Source: Brachypodium distachyon
Taxonomy: Eukaryota; Streptophyta; Magnoliopsida; Poales; Poaceae
NCBI RefSeq assembly: GCF_000005505.3
Contig: NC_016134.3
Location: 10,584,624 to 10,648,623, forward strand
Reading direction: 5' to 3'
DNA: 64,000 bases
Notes under the pieces: generated by a model
The model's database searches: none
What the model was told of the DNA's origin: nothing
What the model saw: only the letters and a program-made list of their open reading frames with translations
In this document: one piece after another, positions 42,320 through 53,263 of the stretch
How the letters are laid out: every line of letters starts with the position of its first letter
Position numbering within the stretch: position 1 is the first letter of the stretch
Translations under genes and position numbers: made by a program

Positions 42320-42935
42320 GAATTGGGTATAGGGTCACGATGTCACTCCGCTGGCTTCCGGCGAAGCGTACGAGAAGGTTGACCCAAGTGGCCCAAGAAG
42401 CCATGGTAGACTCTCTGTTGGTTTTGTTGAGTTTCAGTTCACTACTACTCCCACTTCAAAGATAATTCCGGGCAGATAGTTCACTACATTCAGAACATTT
42501 TTTTTTGAGGAAATACATTCAGAACATTGTAAAGCAGGAGAACGATGATGTGCCGTCATTCTTGGATAGCGACCTGGGGTGTGAACTTTTCCCACTTGGT
42601 ACCTGCATATGAGAGCTATTATTTATGGGCAGACGAGGGGAGATTGTTGCCTGCTTATGTTACCTGATATGTCTACCCCTACTATATCCAGCAGGAAATG
42701 TGTATACAAGATAATTTGGGGCACCAACTAGGTAGCTAGCTAGGGATTTGATGGCTTGTAATAATCTGTACTACTTCCTTTCTCCTGTAGTCATGGCCGG
42801 TAATGTAAGTGATTATGCTCAGATCATGATCAAAAGGCAAATAAATTGCTGTAGTCTCAGCTCCTCATTTATTCAAACATGTGCCAGCATAATGTTTCTG
42901 GAAATCCAGCATGACAGAAAACAGATAGGCCAGAT
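42320..42935. other. Unclassified spacer after C3 LTR
   Basis: Starts with leader-like sequence (CACGATGTCACTCCGCTGG). It has a duplicated AATACATTCAGAACATT near 42490-42530. No gene recognised. Confidence 0.4.
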
Positions 42936-43200
42936 ACCTCTGGCATTGTTTATGAAATAATTTGGTGAGAAGAGAGTTCAGTGACTAATGTGCTCAAGTC
43001 ACAAATTAGTTGACTTTGGTGAAGAAACATACAACTTCTCATTTGCTCAAGGTAAAAAACTTGGTATTTACACTTGTGTAAAACACATTTGCATGGTTCC
43101 CTAGAAAAAGTGTCTGAAACATCACAAGAAGAACACTACTCCGGTTTTGTTGTATGAATATAAAAAATGTCTGAAACATTCATGATTTTGTTTCTGGAAA
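42936..43200 (+). repeat. Dispersed intron-like repeat, copy v
   Basis: Nearly the same as 25680-25935, and again followed by a receiver-domain fragment. Confidence 0.7.
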
Positions 43201-43264
43201 TCCAGCATGACACAACACAAATAGGCCAGATACAAGTTTTGATACAACAACATAAGTTCAGCTG

Positions 43265-43505
43265 CTGATGCCAATTACTAAAGTTCAGTTGCAGATCTGG
43301 TAAACGGCCTCCACTATCATCTCCTTGTCTACTGGCTTTGTCAGGTGGAGATATCCATGTCTGCTTCATCTTCAATGGTCTCATGCAGGCCTTCCCCCAA
43401 GAAATGCACCGTCAGTGCGTTGTTAGGGGTGAATCCCGTAGCAGCTCTCTTCCTCGCGGATGCGCTTGGTCGCCTCATTGCCGTCCATCTCGGGCATCTG
43501 AAACA
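43265..43505 (-). pseudogene. Histidine-kinase receiver-domain exon fragment, copy 2
   Basis: After a TTTTGTTTCAG acceptor the minus strand reads MPEMDGNEATKRIREEESCY, then in a second frame NNALTVHFLGEGLHETIEDE, then KEMIVEAVYQIC. Same exon as copy 1 (26035-26264), with different lesions. Here the first 22 residues are in one frame, so together the copies make the receiver-domain reading firmer. Not functional. Confidence 0.65.
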
Positions 43506-43789
43506 AAACAGAGAGGGATTTGATGCCTGAATTGGATCTTGTGGCTGGAAAATTAGGTTACTCGGAAGAAAATGTTTGAAACATTTATACGTTGTTGGAC
43601 CTATCAAAAGGCAATCACATGTTTTGTATATGTCCCTATCAACAACAAGGTGGGCAATGAAAGGTCTCGCTTGACTTTGATACATTCTGACCCCAGAATT
43701 AGCGTTGTTCCCTGTACTCGAGCTCATCGAGTTGCAACATAAATTGGGCATTCTATAAATTTTGACTTTTTAACCATATAAATACAATG

Positions 43790-43995
43790 TGGTGTCTAAG
43801 AATACATTTGTGTACACAAGTTTAGTGGAGATATGTTTGCAGGCAATATATATGCTCATAGACAAGGGTAGCTTCATCTATCCAAAGAGATTCAAAGAGC
43901 AGGGAGATGCATCTCCTGCATTGCCAGAGCACAAGAGGTCCATACATATTCCTCCATTTGCGAGAGTTGGGCTACATACTCAGTCCTAGAGGACG
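43790..43995 (+). pseudogene. Unidentified coding fragment, copy at right
   Basis: Open frame with ICLQAIYMLIDKGSFIYPKRF, then SPALPEHKRSIHIPPFARV. Pattern shared with 25030-25330. Family not recognised. Confidence 0.35.
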
Positions 43996-44054
43996 AATTT
44001 TGCTAGCTATTTAGCCACCACATACTTCCAATGGGGAAAGAGCATGGGGATAAG

Positions 44055-44350
44055 TACACTAAAACATTCGGTTCTTTGAAGATGAATGTTTGAAACATTT
44101 ACACTATATATAACACTTTACCTTCTTCCAATTCAGGGACATATTTAATACAATGTTATGTGTAAAACATTCGGTGCTTTGGAAAAAAATGTTTGAAACA
44201 TACACTATACTTCATTAATACAATGTTATGTGTAAAACATTTGGTTCTTTGGAGAAAAATGTTTATAACATTTATACTATAGCTCGTTACCTTCTTCCAA
44301 CTTGGGGACGTACTTAATACAACGTTACGTGGAAAACATTTCGATTATTT
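44055..44350 (+). repeat. Imperfect tandem repeat around AAAACATTCGGTTCTTTG
   Basis: Four units start near 44060, 44165, 44235 and 44335 with spacings of about 70-105 bp. Each has AAAACATT(C/T)GG and an (A)ATGTTTGAAACAT-like palindrome, with CAATGTTATGTG between. It is a tandem growth of the dispersed repeat's core. Confidence 0.55.
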
Positions 44351-44979
44351 GAATCAGAATCACTACTCCAGAAAACCCCTCCAGTGGCGGTCAAAAAATG
44401 GGGTTGGTGGCGGTGATCACGCCCGCCACCAACTCTGCGTCACTGGAGAATTCGGCACCGGTGGCGGGTGAAATACCCGCCACTGCTGCTCCGGGATCAC
44501 CAATGGCGGATAAAATACCCGCCACAGAAGACACACAAACCGCCACCGTAAATCCCTCCGGCACCAACCGAAAAATACGTGGAGCACGTCAGTGGCGGGC
44601 GGAGAACCCGCCACTGGACACATTCGAGTGGCGGTCTATGGCCACCGCCACTAGAACCTTTTCCAGTGGCGGTGGTGTCCAACCGCCACTGCTACGTGTT
44701 CAGTGGCGGTGGCTTTTAACCGCCACTGGTACTGTTTTTTCCGGAAAAAAATAAATGAATTATTTATAAAAATAAATATTCCTGTAGCACAGAAATAACA
44801 GGAATACAGCACAGCACAGATAATACCAGGAATACAGCAGCACAATATACAACACCAAAGAAACAAAAATAGCAGCAACTATATTACAAAGTTCCACACG
44901 AGTTAAACATTCAAGTCACATGCATGTGTATACAAAGTGTTTGAAAGAATGAGCGACAAATAAAAGTATTCCACACAAT

Positions 44980-45347
44980 TTAGCCACTTTTGGCGACAAT
45001 CCCGCCGCCGTAGTAATCCCCGCTCGATTTGAGGACCTCTTTGTTGAGGATTTCGCCGATGTCCTTCTAGATCTTGTACACGAGAATTTCAGAGTTGTGC
45101 CCTAACTCGGCGTTGGCCAGAAACCAATTCCTCACTTCTTCGAAGGTCTTCTTCCCTTTCGGCTTGAAGTCGTTGATCATCTGCTGAATAATGTGCGCGC
45201 AGTATTAACTGCAGTAGACGAATCCTTCAGGCTGTTGCTCACAAGGGAAGTTGAAATTGTGCCTGAGGGGAGCGTCAGGATTGCGGCTGAAGCCAGTCAT
45301 CCCGTACCATTTCACCGCGTCGCGATAGGCTAAGTCGATGACATATT
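44980..45347 (-). pseudogene. CACTA2 C48 protease, C-terminal part
   Basis: Matches 28552-28925. It holds the Cys region of the Ulp1-like domain (YCAHIIQQ) but with a TAA two codons before it, and ends IVAKSG and TAA at 44980-44982. Cut at 45347 by the nested Copia insertion and continued at 53264. Confidence 0.75.
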
Positions 45348-46676
45348 TGAAGGGGCGCGTAGAGATAAACAAAAACTTTTCCTACGCGAACTCCCAAGAT
45401 CTAGCCGAGGTAGAAGGCCACGAGGATTACCACTAGACGCGCAGTTGCGGATTATTGATGCGGCGCCTTGATGCAGTGCAGTCCCTCGATCCGATCCAGC
45501 CGATCCAATCCCGCGATCGTCGAAGTGCTGAACGTACAGCACCTCTGCCGGTATCCACACGTGCGAGGAGGAGCTCCGGCGGCGGACTGCTAGATCCGGT
45601 GCGACGGTTGAACTGAATCGGGCTAGGGTTCTCAACGCATGAGAGTGGAAAAAACCGTGCCCTTTAGGCATCCCACGCCCCTGCTTATATATCGAGTGGA
45701 AGTGGGCTCCAAGCCTTGCGGCCCATCCACCCTGCGAGTCCAACTCGCATTGTCAGCCCAATTCCAGTTCGGGTCCAACCCGACCAAATACTTGCTCCCG
45801 CTCTTAAGTGTGTGACCCCACAGGCTCATGGCGACTTGGACACGATTGGAGTCCGACTCACAATCGATCAATCGGTAGCGGCTCCTAGCAGAACGTGCCG
45901 ACTCCCAAGTACCATCGAGTCATGACGACGTACCTTCCAATGTGACATACGTCTTAGTCCCTTTTTGCCTCACGATATACCTTGTCGAACTATAGGCGAT
46001 TAATCGTCATCCCTTTAATAGTTCAACTCTCTTCTCGATCTGTGATATACGATTCATCCGACTAACTCTTAGTCGATCGACCCGGTTAACAATTAACCAA
46101 GTCGCGCATGGCCATGCTTCCCGAATCATATCACTCGAGAGGGCCCAGAGAATATCTCTCCAGTCGGAGGGGCAAAATCCCATCTTGGTTATCCACATCA
46201 CACAGCTTGATTCTCAGTCAACCCGAACTCTGCCTTTATAACTGCCCTGTTACGGAACAACGTTTGACAGAACCTAAGTTGGTGATCCACAACTCGGATT
46301 GTGCGATAACCTCAGGTCTAAGGATTACATTGATTGAGACATGCAAATGACGACCTACTCGTTGCATCTCAATATGGGTCAGTCCGACTCGCTAAACTCT
46401 TTAGCCGAGTCCGTGTAAGCTGGAATGACATCACCATGCCCATGACAAGTGGAACCGAGTCATCAGCCAACTTTCACATTAGTCTAGGTTATGTGTCCAG
46501 CACAACCTCAATGACTAAGGACAATTTAGTATGAACAACATGAATACATAGTTCCACAATCAAATCACATATTCAATGATACATATCAGATGTTCAAACA
46601 AGGACAACTCAATAATATTTATGAATACATTGGGAATTACATCATACATGATTGCCTCTAGGGCATATTCCCAACA
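45348..46676 (-). repeat. 3' LTR of young Copia
   Basis: Minus-strand TGTTGGGAATATGCC (46676) to GCGCCCCTTCA (45348). Contains a TATATAAG box at 45684-45692 (minus). Confidence 0.95.
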
Positions 46677-46691
46677 GTCTCCCACTTGCAC
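46677..46691 (-). other. Polypurine tract of young Copia
   Basis: GTGCAAGTGGGAGAC on the minus strand, directly before the 3' LTR. It primes plus-strand synthesis. Confidence 0.85.
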
Positions 46692-46711
46692 TAGAGTCAA
46701 TCATCTTGACA

Positions 46712-49700
46712 TCATATGTCTAGACATCTAATGCCCATACCTCTCATGTGCGCCTCATGCTTAGGCTGTGGTAGCGCCTTTGTCAACGGATCTGCAATGT
46801 TTGCATCCGTGTGTACCTTGCATAACTTGATATCACCTTGTTCGACGAACTGGCGAATGAGGTGGTAACGCATGAGTATATGTTTGTTCTTCTGGTGTTG
46901 TCTAGGTTCCTTGGCTTGTGCGATAGCACCATTGTTGTCACAATATACGTCCAATGAATTGGACGCGCCCTGAACCACACCAAGATCAATCAGGAGATTC
47001 CTGATCCAAACGGCTTCCTTTGCTGCCTCCGAGGCAGCAATATACTCAGCCTCTGTTGTAGACGCAGACACAGTATCTTGCTTGGAACTCTTCCAGCTCA
47101 CAGCCCCTCCGTTCATCACGAACACATATCCAGATTGCGAACGAGAATCATCTGAGTCGGTGAGATAACTCGCATCCGTGTAACCCTTTACACTGAGTTC
47201 ATCCTCACCTCCATAAACTAGGAACATGTCCTTAGTCCTTCTCAAGTACTTAAGGATGTTTTTAACTGCTACCCAGTGGCTTTCGCCAGGGTCAGCCTGG
47301 TATCTGCTTGTTGCACTTAGAGCATAGGAAACATCAGGCCTAGTACAAATCATGGCATACATGATGGATCCGACTGCCGAAGCATACGGGATCGCACTCA
47401 TCCGATTTCGCTCATCAGTTGTCGAAGGACACTGAGTCTTGCTAAGCTTTACACCATGGGACATCGGTAAGAATCCCTTCTTAGACGATTCCATGTTGAA
47501 TTTCTTCAACACTTTGTCCAAATATGTACTTTGACTCAATCCAATGAGCCGCCTAGATCTATCTCTATAGATCCTGATTCCCAGTATGTAAGTTGCCTCA
47601 CCCAAATCTTTCATTGCGAAACTCCTTTCCAATGATTCTTTGGTTTCTTGCAACATCAAGACATCATTTCCCATCAATAATATGTCGTCCACATATAAGA
47701 TTAGAAAATTTACTTTGCTCCCACTAAACTTCTTGTACAAACAAGAATCATGATCGCTCTTGATGAAGCCAAAAGATTTGACTACCTCATCAAAGCGAAT
47801 GTTCCAACTCCGAGATGCTTGCTTCAGTCCATAAATGGATTTCTGAAGTTTGCATACCTTGTCAGCGTTAGCCGGATCGACAAAACCTTCGGGCTGTATC
47901 ATATACACGTCCTCAGTTAAATTTCCATTGAGGAAAGCCGTCTTGACATCCATCTGCCATATCTCATAGTCGAAATAGGCTGCTATAGCTAACATGATCC
48001 GAACCGACTTAAGCATCGCTACGGGCGAGAAGGTCTCGTCGTAGTCAACTCCTTGAACCTGTCGGAACCCCTTCGCGACAAGCCGTGCTTTATAGACAGA
48101 AACATTTCCATCCATGTCAGTTTTCTTCTTAAAGACCCATTTGCTCTCGACGGGTCTTGCACCGTCTGGCAGATCAACCAAGGTCCAAACTTGATTTTCA
48201 TCCATGGACTTTAACTCAGATCTCATGGCTCCAAGCCATGACTCAGAATCAGATCCCACCATCGCTTCCGAATAAGTTGTCGGCTCATCACTGTCTAACA
48301 GTAATACTTCACGAGCACTTTGCAATCTAGCAGATCTCCGTGGTTCTGGTGCTTTTACCGGCATAGATACCACGACCGGCTCAGCCTCTAAGACTGTAGC
48401 TGACTCGCCTCTAGCAGGTTCCTCCCGAATTTCTTCGAGTTGCACTGTGCTCCCACTGACTCCCCGACTGAGAAACTCTTTCTCAAGGAAGACACCGTTC
48501 CGAGCGACAAACACTTTGCCCTCTTCTCGGTTGTAGAAGTAGTACCCTAAGGTTTCCCTTGGATACCCCACGAAAATACACTTATCCGACTTGGCCGTGA
48601 GCTTGTCCGACTGAAGTCGCTTGACGAATGCTTCACAGCCCCAAATCTTAAGAAAAGACAAACTCGGCCTTTTGCCAGTCCACATCTCATGCGGTGTCTT
48701 CTCTACCGATTTCGATGGTACTCTGTTTAGTGTGAACGCTGCAGTTTCTAGACAATATCCCCAAAATGACAAAGGTAGATCTGTTCGACTCATCATTGAT
48801 CGTACCATGTCCAACAAGGTCCGATTCCGCCGTTCTGATACACCGTTCCTCTGCGGCGTACCCGGTGGAGTAAGCTGAGGAACTATTCCACAACTCTTTA
48901 GATGGTCATCAAACTCATGGCTCATGTACTCGCCTCCACGGTCCGACCGTAGAAACTTTATTTTCTTGCCGAGTTGATTTTGTACCTCACTCTGGAATTC
49001 CTTGAATTTCTCAAAGGCTTCCGACTTGTGTTTCATTAAATAGACATATCCATATCTACTCAAATCATCAGTGAAGGTAATGAAGTACTCATAACCACCT
49101 CTGGCTGTCGTGCTCATTGGGCCACATACATCACTATGTATTAGATCCAACAAGTCAGACGCCCTTTCACAACTCCTTGCAAAAGGCGTCTTGGTCATTT
49201 TGCCGAGTAGGCATGACTCGCATGTCTCGAACGACTCCAAGTCGAACGAAGTTAAAAGTCCATCATCATGGAGCTTCTTCATGCGCTTCCAACTTATATG
49301 ACCAAGCCGACAGTGCCAAAAGTAAGTCATATTCAGATCATTTGGTTTTAACCTTTTCACATTTATGTTATAGACTGATTCACTATCAAGATTCAAAATA
49401 AATAACCCGTCCAGGACGGGTGCAAAGCCGTGAAACATATCTTTCAAATATAAAGAACAACCATTATTCTTAATATTCGACTCATAACCTTGTCTCATTA
49501 AACATGAGGCAGAAATAATGTTTCGACTAAGCACTGGAACATAATAACAATTATTCAGCTCCATTAAGAATCCTGAAGGTAAATGAAGTTGCATCGTGCC
49601 GACTTCCAACGCAGCGACTCTCGCTTTGTTGCCGACTCGAATATCAACCTCGCCTCTTGCCACGCTCCTAGTTCTTACCAGCCCCTGCAACGAGTTGCAG

Positions 49701-50653
49701 ATGTGAATTACTGATCCGGTATCATATACCCATGAACTGTTAGGTGCATCAGCAAGATAAATGTCTATAACATTACAAACAAGCGTACCTGAGTTAGAAG
49801 TCCCACTTCCACTCTTGGCTTTGTCAGCCAAAAACTTGCTGCAGTTCCTCTTCCAGTGCCCATCCGTCTTGCAATAGAAGCAAGTGGATCCAGCTGCAGG
49901 AGATGGCTTAGTCCCTGAGGCAGCGCTCGGGACAGAGTCCTGAGTTTTGCCTCCTGACTTAGCCTTCTTCTTCTTAGTCCAAGAACCCTTCTTGAACTTA
50001 GCCTTATTCTGCACCATCAACACTTGACTGGTGCCTTTCTTGAGGTCAGCCTCTGCTGTCTTGAGCATCCCATGTAGTTCAGTGAGCTTCTTATCCATAC
50101 CATGCATGTGATAGTTCGAGATGAACGGAGCATATGCACTAGGAAGAGAGTTCAGAACTATATCTGTAGCGAACTCATCGCTTATGGGAAAACCCAGCCT
50201 ATCCAAAGACTGCACGTAACCAGTCATCTTGATCACGTGCGGACTCAGTGGATCGCCGTCTTTGAGCTTACAGCCAAGCAAAGCTTGAGAGACTTGATAC
50301 CTCTCGGTCTTTGCCTGAGCCTGGAACATACTTTTGAGGCTTTCGATCATATCGTAGGCCTCAACATTCTCGAACTGCTGCTGCAAGTCCGGTTCCATGT
50401 GTGCAAGCATAAGACAGCTAATTTCCGTAGACTCATCTCTAGCCTTACGGTGGGCATTCATGACAGCGACTGTCGCATCTTCATCAGGCTCATCTGGGAG
50501 TGGAGTGTCTAGAACATGGTCCTTCTTTTCTTGCTTGAGGACTATCCTCAGATTACGATACCAGTTGGTGAAATTAGTTCCATTAAGTTTATCTTTCTCT
50601 AGGATCGACCTCAACGCAAAAGTGGACAAATGAGGAAGGTTGCTAGGTGCCAT
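46712..50653 (-). CDS. Copia gag-pol polyprotein, intact
   Basis: Single open frame. I take the ATG at 50653 (MAPSNLPHLSTF, 1313 residues); an in-frame ATG lies 8 codons upstream. Positions below count from that upstream Met. Domains: gag (about 10-250); CCHC zinc knuckle 266-279 (CFYCKTDGHWKRNC); protease with DTG at 319-321; integrase HHCC (H455, H460, C486, C489) and core D516, D579, E615 with DD35E spacing; RT with MDVKTAFLNG near 909 and YVDD at 995-998; RNase H with D1168, E1209 and D1247. It makes all proteins for copying and inserting the element. Gag and pol are in one frame, as usual for Copia. All active-site residues are present and there are no stops. The 5' leader runs from the PBS at 51937 to the start codon. 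Confidence 0.95.
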   Translation of the reverse strand: MAPSNLPHLSTFALRSILEKDKLNGTNFTNWYRNLRIVLKQEKKDHVLDTPLPDEPDEDATVAVMNAHRKARDESTEISCLMLAHMEPDLQQQFENVEAYDMIESLKSMFQAQAKTERYQVSQALLGCKLKDGDPLSPHVIKMTGYVQSLDRLGFPISDEFATDIVLNSLPSAYAPFISNYHMHGMDKKLTELHGMLKTAEADLKKGTSQVLMVQNKAKFKKGSWTKKKKAKSGGKTQDSVPSAASGTKPSPAAGSTCFYCKTDGHWKRNCSKFLADKAKSGSGTSNSGTLVCNVIDIYLADAPNSSWVYDTGSVIHICNSLQGLVRTRSVARGEVDIRVGNKARVAALEVGTMQLHLPSGFLMELNNCYYVPVLSRNIISASCLMRQGYESNIKNNGCSLYLKDMFHGFAPVLDGLFILNLDSESVYNINVKRLKPNDLNMTYFWHCRLGHISWKRMKKLHDDGLLTSFDLESFETCESCLLGKMTKTPFARSCERASDLLDLIHSDVCGPMSTTARGGYEYFITFTDDLSRYGYVYLMKHKSEAFEKFKEFQSEVQNQLGKKIKFLRSDRGGEYMSHEFDDHLKSCGIVPQLTPPGTPQRNGVSERRNRTLLDMVRSMMSRTDLPLSFWGYCLETAAFTLNRVPSKSVEKTPHEMWTGKRPSLSFLKIWGCEAFVKRLQSDKLTAKSDKCIFVGYPRETLGYYFYNREEGKVFVARNGVFLEKEFLSRGVSGSTVQLEEIREEPARGESATVLEAEPVVVSMPVKAPEPRRSARLQSAREVLLLDSDEPTTYSEAMVGSDSESWLGAMRSELKSMDENQVWTLVDLPDGARPVESKWVFKKKTDMDGNVSVYKARLVAKGFRQVQGVDYDETFSPVAMLKSVRIMLAIAAYFDYEIWQMDVKTAFLNGNLTEDVYMIQPEGFVDPANADKVCKLQKSIYGLKQASRSWNIRFDEVVKSFGFIKSDHDSCLYKKFSGSKVNFLILYVDDILLMGNDVLMLQETKESLERSFAMKDLGEATYILGIRIYRDRSRRLIGLSQSTYLDKVLKKFNMESSKKGFLPMSHGVKLSKTQCPSTTDERNRMSAIPYASAVGSIMYAMICTRPDVSYALSATSRYQADPGESHWVAVKNILKYLRRTKDMFLVYGGEDELSVKGYTDASYLTDSDDSRSQSGYVFVMNGGAVSWKSSKQDTVSASTTEAEYIAASEAAKEAVWIRNLLIDLGVVQGASNSLDVYCDNNGAIAQAKEPRQHQKNKHILMRYHLIRQFVEQGDIKLCKVHTDANIADPLTKALPQPKHEAHMRGMGIRCLDI

Positions 50654-51925
50654 TGATCTACAACAGAAAATATGCAAAACACTTAAGACATGTATTCATA
50701 AAAGAGCAGGAATATTAAACGCTTTAATACTTATGCTCCCACTAGAACCAACATCTCTCCGATGGTTACTAAGTGATTCAGGATCCTAAATAAGCAAAAC
50801 GACTAGTGAGCTTTAGCATCACCGCTAGCCGCCAAGTGATCTGGGTAGGCAACACCTTGCCAATCGCATCTCATACGACTCCTGTTAGTCGGGTGGCATC
50901 ACATGCCTCGGCTCCCGACCTTCCTCGCCCCGAGCCCCACAACCGTTGTGATGGACTCGTCTAGCTTACCAAGTGCTTCCGCTGTAAGAGTCCGACTCAA
51001 ACCCACCTAGTTGGAAAGAATTGGTAGCACCTCAATTTCATGAGCCCACTGCCAAGAATGTCCAACTTGTGATGGTGCAGCACTTGGCGGGGCGACCGAC
51101 TAGACCTTCTTTGAGAGATTTAAACTACCAACTATCTAATAGAGGTAAAACTGAGACATAACAATAACACAAATAAAGCAATTATAATGTGAAATGGTAT
51201 GGCTCTCTTCATGGTGATCTCCATCTCCACAAAGCTTGTAAGTAGACTCGTGCCAATTCTTGTCACGTGCCGCCTTACTCCATGTCGCCGACTTGTACAT
51301 CGGATTGCATGTCCTCCAGGTTCTCCAAGTAGCTACACTAGCTAGTGAACGGGAATTACATGGAAAATTCGACACGCAGGTCGTTATACAATAAATGACA
51401 GCACCTAGGCTCCAGCCGGCTGACAAAAAACGTGACACGCAGATCACGTATGGATTACACACATCACATGCACATAAGCCATACCATTCACAACATCCTG
51501 CAAAACAAGTTATGCATAGAAACGATATCTATCGGCGTTGTGAATCTCGCAACGACATCTAAGGCGCTACGACAGGGCGAAGCCGGCGGTCATGGATTTC
51601 TTCATCGGATAAAACAATTTTACCCAGATCCGATCTGTGTTCCGATTCGACCAAACTCTTTGATCTTCGATCACCGCAACTGGATTTACGTGTCACAGTA
51701 TACCCCGATGGCGGAAACCGACCGGTAGGGGTATGTCGTTCCACGACCTTAGCAGTATGATCACGGACAACAGATCATCCATATCCCCGAGTATGATTGA
51801 TCCAATCAACCTTGTACAAAACCGATCTATCTCATAGACCGACCACCAAAACAGCAACTAGATCCAATCTAATGCCTACTGCATATCACATATGCGCGAT
51901 CAAGGGCCTAATACCAGAAGCTACC
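50654..51925 (-). other. 5' untranslated leader of young Copia
   Basis: About 1.27 kb between PBS and polyprotein start, with no long frame on the coding strand. Long leaders are usual in BARE-type elements, where packaging and dimer signals lie. Confidence 0.7.
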
Positions 51926-51937
51926 GCTCTGATACCA
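51926..51937 (-). other. Primer binding site of young Copia
   Basis: TGGTATCAGAGC on the minus strand, one base inside the 5' LTR; complementary to the 3' end of initiator-Met tRNA. Confidence 0.93.
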
Positions 51938-51938
51938 C

Positions 51939-53263
51939 TGAAGGGGCGCGTAGAGATAAACAAAAACTTTTCCTACGCGAACTCCCAAGATCTAGCCGAG
52001 GTAGAAGGCCACGAGGATTACCACTAGACGCGCAGTTGCGGATTATTGATGCGGCGCCTTGATGCAGTGCAGTCCCTCGATCCGATCCAGCCAATCCAAT
52101 CCCGCGATCGTCGAAGTGCTGAACGTACAGCACCTCTGCCGGTATCCACACGTGCGAGGAGGAGCTCCGGCGGCGGACTGCTAGATCCGGTGCGACGGTT
52201 GAACTGAATCGGGCTAGGGTTCTCAACGCATGAGAGTGGAAAAAACCGTGCCCTTTAGGCATCCCACGCCCCTGCTTATATATCGAGTGGAAGTGGGCTC
52301 CAAGCCTTGCGGCCCATCCACCCTGCGAGTCCAACTCACATTGTCAGCCCAATTCCAGTTCGGGTCCAACCCGACCAAATACTTGCTCCCGCTCTTAAGT
52401 GTGTGACCCCACAGGCTCATGGCGACTTGGACACGATTGGAGTCCGACTCACAATCGATCAATCGGTAGCGGCTCCTAGCAGAACGTGCCGACTCCCAAG
52501 TACCATCGAGTCATGACGACGTACCTTCCAATGTGACATACGTCTTAGTCCCTTTTTGCCTCACGATATACCTTGTCGAACTATAGGCGATTAATCGTCA
52601 TCCCTTTAATAGTTCAACTCTCTTCTCGATCTGTGATATACGATTCATCCGACTAACTCTTAGTCGATCGACCCGGTTAACAATTAACCAAGTCGCGCAT
52701 GGCCATGCTTCCCGAATCATATCACTCGAGAGGGCCCAGAGAATATCCAGTCGGAGGGGCAAAATCCCATCTTGGTTATCCACATCACACAGCTTGATTC
52801 TCAGTCAACCCGAACTCTGCCTTTATAACTGCCCTGTTACGGAACAACGTTTGACAGAACCTAAGTTGGTGATCCACAACTCGGATTGTGCGATAACCTC
52901 AGGTCTAAGGATTACATTGATTGAGACATGCAAATGACGACCTACTCGTTGCATCTCAATATGGGTCAGTCCGACTCGCTAAACTCTTTAGCCGAGTCCG
53001 TGTAAGCTGGAATGACATCACCATGCCCATGACAAGTGGAACCGAGTCATCAGCCAACTTTCACATTAGTCTAGGTTATGTGTCCAGCACAACCTCAATG
53101 ACTAAGGACAATTTAGTATGAACAACATGAATACATAGTTCCACAATCAAATCACATATTCAATGATACATATCAGATGTTCAAACAAGGACAACTCAAT
53201 AATATTTATGAATACATTGGGAATTACATCATACATGATTGCCTCTAGGGCATATTCCCAACA
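51939..53263 (-). repeat. 5' LTR of young Copia
   Basis: Starts on the minus strand at 53263 (TGTTGGG) and ends at 51939. Near-identical to 45348-46676. Confidence 0.95.
52275..52283 (-). promoter_or_regulatory. TATA box of young Copia 5' LTR
   Basis: ATATATAAG on the minus strand inside the 5' LTR, about 340 bp before its 3' border; the same box is intact in the other LTR. Confidence 0.6.

Larger units (their letters stand above)
45348..53263 (-). mobile_element. Young Angela/BARE-type Copia retrotransposon
   Basis: A 7.9-kb complete element on the minus strand, with target repeats ATATT at 45343-45347 and 53264-53268. LTRs are 1329 and 1325 bp. By eye they differ by two substitutions and one 4-bp indel (CTCT near 46155). 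It has a PBS TGGTATCAGAGC, a PPT AAGTGGGAGAC and one uninterrupted polyprotein frame. The LTR start TGTTGGGAATATGCCCTAGA is that of the Angela/BARE/RIRE1 lineage. At a usual grass LTR rate of 1.3e-8 per site per year this is under about 0.1 million years old (inference). It is the only element in the window that looks coding-competent. Confidence 0.96.

Noticed and set aside
44395..44735. Regular short repeats (CCGCCACTGG) resembling an array
   Set aside because: They are CACTA subterminal repeats in both directions with uneven spacing, not a CRISPR array.
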